A stretch of DNA of 64,000 nucleotides from an uncultured Flavobacteriaceae bacterium (lineage in GTDB: Bacteria; Bacteroidota; Bacteroidia; Flavobacteriales; Flavobacteriaceae): assembly GCA_947500525.1 (NCBI GenBank), contig CANMSH010000002.1, positions 248,001-312,000 of the forward strand, read 5' to 3'. The translations under genes and the position numbers were made by a program. Under the pieces are notes generated by a model. It did not search any database and was not told where the DNA came from. It saw nothing but the letters and a program-made list of their open reading frames with translations. This document shows positions 1 to 6,390 of this stretch, one piece after another. Each line of letters begins with the position of its first letter. Positions within the stretch are counted from its first letter, which is position 1.

Positions 1-1
1 T

Positions 2-1093
2 AATGTAAAGGCAAAAAGAGAGCTAAAATCGGTTGGAGGAATTCAAGGGTATATTTTGGATTTAATTACTTTTTCTTTAGAGAAGAACAACGACATAAGT
101 TTGATTGGCAAGGTGTATAATTATAAAAAAATAGCTAGGTTTGAGTATTTTGAAATACAAAAAACACTGACGAGCACAAATAAATTTCTGTTATATCTGT
201 TTCTTAGTTCATTCCGAATAAATATTCCAAAAAATGCTATTGTTCATGCGCATCGACCCGATCATCTCGCAGCTTTTAGCTTTTTTAAAAAATATAGGTC
301 TGTTATTAGTTTGCACGGTCAACAGTCAAAAACAGTTAATGATAGAAAAGGATTTTTAGTGAGGTCTATCTATAACTTTTTGGAAATGAAAGCGTTGAAA
401 AGTTGTAATTCATTAATTGCTGTCGACCAAAAAACGAAAGATTATTATTCGAATAATTTTCCGAAACATGCCCATAAAATACACGTGATACCGACAGGTG
501 TAGATACAAAAATATTTAGACCATTGTCTCAAACTGATTTTAGAAAAGAAATGGGTTTTTCCTCATCTCAAAAGGTTGTCTTATACGTTGGACGAATCGA
601 GCCACCTAAGAAGGTTGATGACATTATTAAAGCGTTTAGAATAATCTATAAAAGTGATGAATCATACAGATTGTTAATTGTTGGAGATGGAGTATTGTTT
701 GACGAAATGAAAAAACTTGTTTTAGACCTTGGATTAGAAGGTAAAGTTGTTTTTACGGGTATTCGAAAAAGAATAGAGTTACCATTGATTTTCAATATAT
801 CAAACGTATCTGTTTTATATTCAGGTAACGAAGGCAGTCCTCTTTCAATTAAAGAATCTTTAGCTTGTGGAGTTCCGGTTGTTGCCAATAAAGTGGGAGA
901 TGTTACGACTGTAATAAGAGATGATTATAACGGCTATATAGTAGAAGAAGAATCTATAGAAGCGCTCGCTTCAAAAATTAAACTTGCCGTAGAAAATGGC
1001 GCAAACCTAAAGCAAAATTGCCTTGATTCAATTTCCGACTATACAGTTGAAAAAGTAAACAATAAAGTTCTAGAATTGTATAAATCGTTATAG
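2..1093 (+). CDS. Glycosyltransferase family 4-type, 5' end outside window
   Basis: This retaining GT-B glycosyltransferase probably adds a sugar during exopolysaccharide or capsule repeat-unit assembly on the cytoplasmic face. The frame is open from base 2 with no stop. A TTG at 56 is the first start-like codon, but the residues before it (GGIQGYI) look like the N-terminal glycine-rich donor/acceptor loop, so the true start lies upstream of the window. The C-terminal half has the typical YVGRIEPPKK strand and the E-x7-E donor motif (EGSPLSIKE) followed by ACGVPVV. It sits 5 bases ahead of the next gene in a tightly packed + strand operon. The family call is firm; donor and acceptor cannot be told from sequence. 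Confidence 0.88.
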   Translation, partial: NVKAKRELKSVGGIQGYILDLITFSLEKNNDISLIGKVYNYKKIARFEYFEIQKTLTSTNKFLLYLFLSSFRINIPKNAIVHAHRPDHLAAFSFFKKYRSVISLHGQQSKTVNDRKGFLVRSIYNFLEMKALKSCNSLIAVDQKTKDYYSNNFPKHAHKIHVIPTGVDTKIFRPLSQTDFRKEMGFSSSQKVVLYVGRIEPPKKVDDIIKAFRIIYKSDESYRLLIVGDGVLFDEMKKLVLDLGLEGKVVFTGIRKRIELPLIFNISNVSVLYSGNEGSPLSIKESLACGVPVVANKVGDVTTVIRDDYNGYIVEEESIEALASKIKLAVENGANLKQNCLDSISDYTVEKVNNKVLELYKSL

Positions 1094-1098
1094 ACATA

Positions 1099-1761
1099 AT
1101 GAAAAATCGTTTCATATATATAACTGGACCGGATGGAAGTGGTAAAACAACTTTTTTAGAAGATGTTGAAAGCCAATTGAAATCTCAAAATTTTAAAACT
1201 ATACAAGTATGGATTAGATCTCCTAAAATTCTTTCAAAACCACTGATGGCATATTGTAGATTAGTTGGTTTGACTAAATATACAACTATTGAAGGGATAA
1301 AATATGGTAAACATGAATTTTATAAGTCTTCGTTTGTATCTTGGTTGTTTCCAATATTACAGCTTATTGATTTTAGAATTAAATGGAATTTTCATAGTGC
1401 AAATAATAAAAAAAATGACGAAGTTTTGTTATTTGATAGATTTAGTCTTGATACCTTAGCAGATTTAATGGTAGACACAAATAGGTTTGATTTGCATAAA
1501 ACAAAAATTGGAAGAGCTTTTATCAATTTAATTCCGAATGGTGCGAAGATTGTAATCCCTCGCGTAAGTGAGGAAACAATAAGAATGAGAAAGAAAGATA
1601 CGTTATATGATGAACATCTAAATAAAAAAATAAAGGTTTATAGAATTTTAAGTAATGACCTTAACATAAAAACTATTGATAATAATCAAAGTTATGAAAC
1701 AGCGAGAAAAGAACTCTTTAAATATTTAGACTTGGATGAAAGGGATAAAAAAGAAAATTAG
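1099..1761 (+). CDS. Thymidylate-kinase-like P-loop kinase
   Basis: This 220-residue protein has a Walker A loop (GPDGSGKTT, about residues 10-18) and a later DRFSLDT segment that resembles the DR-Y/F motif of thymidylate kinases. An Arg-rich segment (IRMRKKDTLYD) fits a LID region. It is embedded among polysaccharide genes and is followed by a nucleotidyltransferase that it overlaps by 26 bases. I infer that it phosphorylates a sugar- or nucleotide-linked intermediate in glycan synthesis; it is probably not the housekeeping Tmk, which normally lies elsewhere. The NMP-kinase-like fold is well supported, the substrate is unknown. Confidence 0.78.
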   Translation: MKNRFIYITGPDGSGKTTFLEDVESQLKSQNFKTIQVWIRSPKILSKPLMAYCRLVGLTKYTTIEGIKYGKHEFYKSSFVSWLFPILQLIDFRIKWNFHSANNKKNDEVLLFDRFSLDTLADLMVDTNRFDLHKTKIGRAFINLIPNGAKIVIPRVSEETIRMRKKDTLYDEHLNKKIKVYRILSNDLNIKTIDNNQSYETARKELFKYLDLDERDKKEN

Positions 1762-2410
1762 GGATAATAAATACTTAAACTGGATTTTAATTCTGACGAA
1801 TTGGTTCTTTCAAAGTATTATTAATGCTGATAGAACTGAAAAAATTTATAAAATTTCGTTTTCTATTATATTTATGATTTTAACGTATGTGATACTGAAT
1901 CAGTTAGTTTCTTATCCAGCAATTAACTTGATCCTTATTAGTTTTGTCATTGCTCATACGTTAAATTGGATTGTAAATGGTAATTTCTATAATTTAATTA
2001 TTCATAGACTTTTATTAGATCAGATATCTAAAGTTGATTTATTCAATTACCTAATAAGTTTGGAGAACAAGTTGAAAGATAAGGATTGGATTGTCTATGC
2101 CGCCTCTTTCGGAAGTATTTGTAATGGTAATTTAAAAGATTCATCAGATGTTGATATTTCAATTGTTAGGAAACCTGGGCTTAAAAATGCCATTTCTGCA
2201 ATCGTTTTTTCTGTGCTAGAAAAAAAATATGCCGACCTTAATAAGATTCCGTTAGAACTATATATAAGTGACACTCCCGAAAATTCTATGAAACGATTTA
2301 CTGTTGAAAAAAATCCAGTGGTGGTATATGATAAGGAGAATACAATAGATAAATATTATGATGAAAAATTGACCATAGTAGATGCAAAAAAATTGAATGG
2401 TGTAGTATGA
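1736..2410 (+). CDS. Membrane-anchored nucleotidyltransferase-domain protein
   Basis: The 224-residue product has an N-terminal hydrophobic segment (about 15-28) and two probable transmembrane helices (about 40-58 and 61-80). These are followed by a Pol-beta-type nucleotidyltransferase core: FGS at 125-127, then a Gly and S-D-x-D with Asp138 and Asp140 as metal ligands. The third acidic ligand may be in the later LELYIS strand. The start overlaps the kinase gene by 26 bases and the stop overlaps the next glycosyltransferase by 4 (ATGA), suggesting translational coupling. Known relatives transfer nucleotides to small molecules or proteins. The role here, perhaps modifying a lipid-linked glycan intermediate at the membrane, is inference. 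Confidence 0.7.
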   Translation: MKGIKKKIRDNKYLNWILILTNWFFQSIINADRTEKIYKISFSIIFMILTYVILNQLVSYPAINLILISFVIAHTLNWIVNGNFYNLIIHRLLLDQISKVDLFNYLISLENKLKDKDWIVYAASFGSICNGNLKDSSDVDISIVRKPGLKNAISAIVFSVLEKKYADLNKIPLELYISDTPENSMKRFTVEKNPVVVYDKENTIDKYYDEKLTIVDAKKLNGVV

Positions 2411-3447
2411 AAAAAGTTCTCCTAGTTTCTGAATATTTAAATCCTCCATACGATGAGGGGATAAAAAAAACGGTGTACAATCTATTTTTAAATTTAGATA
2501 AGCAGTATGATTTAAAGGTAATATGTAGATTTGGTTTTGAGAAAGATAATATTTTTATCGTAGATGAAAACTCTTTATTTTTTTCAAATAAAATAAAACG
2601 TTTTATTAAAGATTTTGGACCAGATTCTTTAATTTATTTTCCATTTCAATCAAGTACTTTCGCTAGTTATCTTAGGCTTAAAATTCTATCCAACTATTGT
2701 GGTAGAAGTGCGAAAAGTACTTTTATTGCATTACAACCTAAGCCACTTAAAAAGTGGGAAAGGTTATTGGTTAACTTTATCAAACCTAAAGTAGGTTTAA
2801 CTCCATCTCCTACGTTACATAGGTTTTGGAATGATATGAATATAGAGAATGACTTAATTCCTTTGTTGACTAATTTAGAGGTATTTAAACCTAATAGTTC
2901 TAAAAGTGATAAATTAAAGTTGAGGGAGAAATATGAAATTCCGAGTGATGCATTTGTTATTTCTCATATGGGTCATCTTAATGAGGGTAGAAACTTAAGA
3001 ACATTAATACCGTTACAGAAGTCTGATAATCAAATTGTGGTGGTAGCGAGTAGTTCAACTCCCATAGACGCAATTGGTCAAAACAATCTCAAAAATGCCT
3101 TGATAGAATCGGGAATTATAATTATCAATAGGTTTATTGATAATATTCAGGAAATCTATCACCTTTCAGATATATACATATTTCCAGTACAAGGTGAAAA
3201 TAGCTCTATTGGTATGCCGTTGTCTGTATTAGAGGCAAGAGCTTGCGGCACACCTGTAGTTAGTACGAATTATGGTAGTTTAGATTATTTTTTAGGAGAT
3301 GATAATCATGGAATAAGATATTCTAAACCTGAAGATTTTGTAGCTACAGTGGATATGTTCAAGAAAAAAATGAATTTTGATAGTAATAAAACGAAAGTTT
3401 CAGAGTTAAATGAGCTGTTTTATAGAATAGTGCAAGAAAAATTATAA
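2407..3447 (+). CDS. Glycosyltransferase, GT-B fold (family 4-like)
   Basis: The 346-residue protein has a Rossmann-like N-terminus (KKVLLVSEYLNPP) and a C-terminal donor-binding domain ending in PLSVLEARACGTPVVS, typical of family 4 glycosyltransferases. The first Glu of the E-x7-E motif is not obvious: the aligned position appears to be Ile in SSIGMPLSVLE. This may affect donor geometry or specificity. It overlaps the upstream gene by 4 bases and is followed after 4 bases by the deacetylase, so it is part of the same operon. It likely acts in exopolysaccharide repeat-unit assembly; the sugar is unknown. Confidence 0.82.
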   Translation: MKKVLLVSEYLNPPYDEGIKKTVYNLFLNLDKQYDLKVICRFGFEKDNIFIVDENSLFFSNKIKRFIKDFGPDSLIYFPFQSSTFASYLRLKILSNYCGRSAKSTFIALQPKPLKKWERLLVNFIKPKVGLTPSPTLHRFWNDMNIENDLIPLLTNLEVFKPNSSKSDKLKLREKYEIPSDAFVISHMGHLNEGRNLRTLIPLQKSDNQIVVVASSSTPIDAIGQNNLKNALIESGIIIINRFIDNIQEIYHLSDIYIFPVQGENSSIGMPLSVLEARACGTPVVSTNYGSLDYFLGDDNHGIRYSKPEDFVATVDMFKKKMNFDSNKTKVSELNELFYRIVQEKL

Positions 3448-3451
3448 AAGA

Positions 3452-4207
3452 ATGGATTTTACGGTAAAAAAATATAAAGAATTATTGCAATCTCTAGCGG
3501 CCAATGCATATACATTTCAAACATTCGAAGAATTTTTGAAAAAACCTGCACTAAAAAGTATTGTTTTGAGGCATGACGTAGATTTATTGCCTTACAATTC
3601 TCTTGAATTTGCAAAGATTCAAGCAAGTATGAATATCAAAGGAGTCTATTATTTTCGGGCAGTCCCCGAAAGTTGGGATGTTAAAGTAATTAAAGAAATT
3701 GCCTCGTTAGGACATGAAATAGGATATCATTATGAGAATTTAACAACTTGTAAAGGTGATCTGTCTAAAGGAATCAATGATTTTGAGAATAATTTGAATG
3801 CTTTAAGAAAGTTGGCACCTGTTTCTACAATTTGTATGCATGGAAGTCCAATGTCTAAGTATGATTCTAAAGACCTATGGAAAACATATGATTACAAAGA
3901 TTATAATATTATTGGAGAACCCTACTTTGATGTAGATTTTAACAGTGTTTTTTATTTAACGGATACTGGTAGAAAATGGGATGGTGATAAAGTAAGTGTG
4001 AGGGATAGAGTGGAATCAAACTTTAAGCTTAGTTTTCATGAGACTCAAGAAATTATAGATGCCGCGATCAAAAAAGAATTACCTAATAGAATTATGTTTA
4101 CGTTTCATCCTCAACGTTGGAATGATAAGATGTGGATGTGGGGAAAAGAATATATTATGCAAAATTTGAAAAACATCATAAAAAAGGTGTTTTTTGTTAA
4201 GAAATAG
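3452..4207 (+). CDS. NodB-like polysaccharide deacetylase-family protein
   Basis: This 251-residue protein has an early RHDVD motif (about residues 39-43), the metal-binding Asp pair of the CE4/NodB fold, then GHEIGYHYE with the two metal-ligand His residues, and a later CMHGSP. This is the catalytic skeleton of polysaccharide deacetylases. There is no signal peptide, so it probably acts on a cytoplasmic lipid-linked glycan or sugar intermediate instead of exported polymer. It is the last gene of the packed operon starting at or before base 1; a 10-bp hairpin follows the stop. Confidence 0.8.
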   Translation: MDFTVKKYKELLQSLAANAYTFQTFEEFLKKPALKSIVLRHDVDLLPYNSLEFAKIQASMNIKGVYYFRAVPESWDVKVIKEIASLGHEIGYHYENLTTCKGDLSKGINDFENNLNALRKLAPVSTICMHGSPMSKYDSKDLWKTYDYKDYNIIGEPYFDVDFNSVFYLTDTGRKWDGDKVSVRDRVESNFKLSFHETQEIIDAAIKKELPNRIMFTFHPQRWNDKMWMWGKEYIMQNLKNIIKKVFFVKK

Positions 4208-4225
4208 AAATGATTATTAAAATAT

Positions 4226-4259
4226 AAATCATTGAAAGACATAACTTTATCAATGATTT
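4226..4259 (+). terminator. Hairpin after the glycan operon (weak terminator)
   Basis: Perfect 10-bp arms at 4226-4235 and 4250-4259 with a 14-base loop lie 19 bases past the deacetylase stop. No U-tract follows, so it may be an mRNA 3'-end stabiliser or a weak terminator. Confidence 0.35.
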
Positions 4260-4305
4260 GAAACAGATATATTGACTATTATGATGTATATATAAACAAA
4301 AAGCT

Positions 4306-4313
4306 TATATTTG
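4306..4313 (+). promoter_or_regulatory. Bacteroidota -7 box (TATATTTG)
   Basis: This is an exact match to TAnnTTTG, about 250 bases before the sugar transferase start. No TTG is seen at the usual 19-21 base spacing upstream, so support is partial. It would give the transferase mRNA an unusually long leader. Confidence 0.4.
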
Positions 4314-4565
4314 CGTCAGCTATAAAAAGAAAATCCCCGTTTAATGTCAAAATTTTATTTAATTGACATATTAAGTTTAAAGTTGAAAGACACTGCATCT
4401 TTCACGAAGTTAAGTTTAGAAATATCAAAATCTAGATTTGAGTTTATGCTTTTCAATAATTTTAATTTTTTTGGGAATTTGTTTCTTTTTAGAAAAAAGA
4501 AAATTCGGTTACGAATATGTTTAAGTAACCATAATTGAAAGAAGAATCATTAAAATTTTTGTGCT

Positions 4566-5957
4566 ATGAAAGAATTTTTAAATGAGACTTTAGTGTTAGA
4601 AAGAAAAAGGAAAAGTGAATTTTCATTTATGAAAGATCATATTTCTGATAGAGTATTGAACGCTAGAGTAAAAAAGAAAAAGAATATATTTCTCGAAATC
4701 CCTTCGAGAATTAAGAAAACTAAGAAGGTGTCTGATTTCACATCTCTCGATCGCATAAAGATCGTAGTAGATGGTTTGATTGGTGATCTTAGTAAAGAAG
4801 AAATTTGTAGAAAAGAAAGAATTTCCACAGAGGTTTATGATGAATTTAAGTTAGAATTCCTTGATGCATTCAAAGATTTCTCAAAATTTAATGAATTACA
4901 GAAAACACTTGCTTCTCATAATAAAGAGTTAGTCGTTAACAATCTCGGAGAAGAACATTTTGATTTTTTTCAGAAGTTTACTGATATTACAACCTACGAT
5001 AGTTTGGTAGTTCCTAAAGAAAAGGACTTACTAAACTATAGTAATGAATTTATAAAAATAAGTAATATAGTTCTTCTGGATAAGATAAATAATTTTAGAC
5101 AGATCAATAAGAAATTTGAAGATGCTAATGATAGACTACCTATGGGCGGTTTATTTATGGGTAGCTTCGAAACTTTTAATTCAAGAGTGAAGAACACATT
5201 CTTATGTAATGTTCCAGTTCTAAATAAAGTATGTAGAGCGTTTAGTTTTTTCGTACATAGAGTTTGTCCAAAATTACCTTATGTAAAAAAGATGTATTTT
5301 TCAGTTACGAAAGGTAAAAATCGTATGTTGTCTAAAGCTGAAGCATTAGGGCGTTTGGTTTCATGTGGGTTTGATATATTGGATTACAAAGAAATTGATG
5401 GAATACATTATTTTGCATCTATAAAGATCAAGACACCATCATACGACATGAATCCGAGCTATGGACCATTATTCAAAATGAATAGAGTAGGTAAGAACGG
5501 AAAGATAATAGGTGTATATAAGTTTAGAACTATGCATCCTTACTCTGAATACTTACAAGATTATATTTTGAAACTAAATGGTTATGCTGAAACTGGTAAA
5601 CCTGCTAATGATTTTAGATTGGTTCCTTGGGGTAAGTTTTTAAGAAGATATTGGTTGGATGAACTTCCTCAATTAATAAATGTTTTTAAAGGAGAACTTA
5701 AATTGGTTGGATGCAGACCTGTATCTAAAAGGTATTTTCAAGATATTCCTGAAGATATTCAAAAATTAAGATTGACGCAAAAACCGGGATGTGTTCCACC
5801 ATATGTTGCTTTGAATAGAAAAAGTACTGTAGAAAGTGTTTTAGATGCTGAAAAAGAATATTTAGAAGAGAAGATTAAAAACCCTTATTTTACAGATACG
5901 AAATACTTTTTTAGCGCTCTGTATAACATTCTTATTAAGAATAAACGAAGTGCTTAA
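4566..5957 (+). CDS. Bacterial sugar transferase (priming glycosylphosphotransferase) with unusual N-terminus
   Basis: The C-terminal ~180 residues carry the hallmarks of the WcaJ/WbaP/ExoY polyprenyl-phosphate sugar-1-phosphate transferase family: YKFRTM, a DELPQLINVFKGE segment, and VGCRPVS. Such enzymes put the first sugar phosphate on undecaprenyl phosphate. The N-terminal ~270 residues lack the usual multi-helix membrane domain. Residues 60-100 instead look like the helix-turn-helix of transposase OrfA-type proteins (LSKEEICRKERIS). Then comes a segment (LSKAEALGRLVSCGF) of a kind I associate with Bacteroidota priming transferases. It has its own 5' leader and is followed by a strong terminator. 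The priming role is well supported, the N-terminal role is unknown. Confidence 0.85.
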   Translation: MKEFLNETLVLERKRKSEFSFMKDHISDRVLNARVKKKKNIFLEIPSRIKKTKKVSDFTSLDRIKIVVDGLIGDLSKEEICRKERISTEVYDEFKLEFLDAFKDFSKFNELQKTLASHNKELVVNNLGEEHFDFFQKFTDITTYDSLVVPKEKDLLNYSNEFIKISNIVLLDKINNFRQINKKFEDANDRLPMGGLFMGSFETFNSRVKNTFLCNVPVLNKVCRAFSFFVHRVCPKLPYVKKMYFSVTKGKNRMLSKAEALGRLVSCGFDILDYKEIDGIHYFASIKIKTPSYDMNPSYGPLFKMNRVGKNGKIIGVYKFRTMHPYSEYLQDYILKLNGYAETGKPANDFRLVPWGKFLRRYWLDELPQLINVFKGELKLVGCRPVSKRYFQDIPEDIQKLRLTQKPGCVPPYVALNRKSTVESVLDAEKEYLEEKIKNPYFTDTKYFFSALYNILIKNKRSA

Positions 5958-6020
5958 TTATTAAAATGTAATATATATCTTGATTATTATATTGAGATAA
6001 ACACAATTTTGATTATATAG

Positions 6021-6060
6021 AAAAACCTTAAAGAATATTTTAATATTCCTTAAGGTTTTT
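6021..6060 (+). terminator. Strong rho-independent terminator after the sugar transferase
   Basis: The arms are 6021-6031 and 6050-6060 (11 bp), a single A/C mismatch, then 6033-6039 with 6042-6048 (7 bp). A/T tracts flank both sides, so it could work in both directions. It lies 60 bases past the sugar transferase stop. Confidence 0.8.
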
Positions 6061-6322
6061 TCATTTGACTTTTTTAATAGTGTACAAAATTGTCTCCTCC
6101 ATTTACTTAAGCAAAATCCTCCCTTCGCTTTTATGGATTGGTAAATGAAGTTCTTTCTTATCAAGTAATATTCTGGACTGATCTTGGACTTTATTTAATC
6201 GTTGTAATAAACACCTCTTTAATTACAAATATTCTTATCGGTTTAAAAAAACAGAGTCCTTGTATGAATATTATTTAATATTTCGTTGACGAGTTGATTT
6301 TAAAGAATATAACGAAAAAAGT

Positions 6323-6361
6323 AAAAGCTACAAAGTAATATATTATTACCCTGTAGCTTTT
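6323..6361 (-). terminator. Terminator of the wzc/wza operon
   Basis: A 10-bp stem (6323-6332 with 6352-6361) and an inner 6-bp stem (6335-6340 with 6344-6349) sit 30 bases past the stop of the minus-strand kinase. Read on the minus strand, the hairpin is followed by a T-rich stretch. Confidence 0.7.
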
Positions 6362-6390
6362 TATAATTGTGAAATTAGGTTTAAAATTTA

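Larger units (their letters stand above)
4208..4565. other. 358-base intergenic region upstream of the sugar transferase
   Basis: It contains the hairpin at 4226-4259 and a promoter-like box at 4306-4313. The remaining ~250 bases would be a long 5' leader. An open frame at 4344-4538 (64 codons) has no family resemblance and a composition like the surrounding AT-rich DNA, so I do not call it a gene. Confidence 0.6.
5958..6390. other. Convergent intergenic region, two terminators
   Basis: This 433-base gap between convergent transcription units has terminator hairpins at both ends (6021-6060 and 6323-6361). The 260 bases in between contain only a short minus-strand open frame without recognisable homology. 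Decayed DNA is possible, but I cannot identify its source. Confidence 0.6.

Noticed and set aside
1099-2410. MNT/HEPN toxin-antitoxin system
   Set aside because: The NTase has membrane helices and there is no HEPN partner; the neighbours are glycan enzymes.
4344-4538. Small protein gene (64 codons) upstream of the sugar transferase
   Set aside because: No family resemblance, low-complexity AT-rich codons, and it lies in what looks like a 5' leader.
5961-6164. Minus-strand gene (67 codons) in the convergent gap
   Set aside because: It spans the strong terminator hairpin at 6021-6060 and has no recognisable homology.
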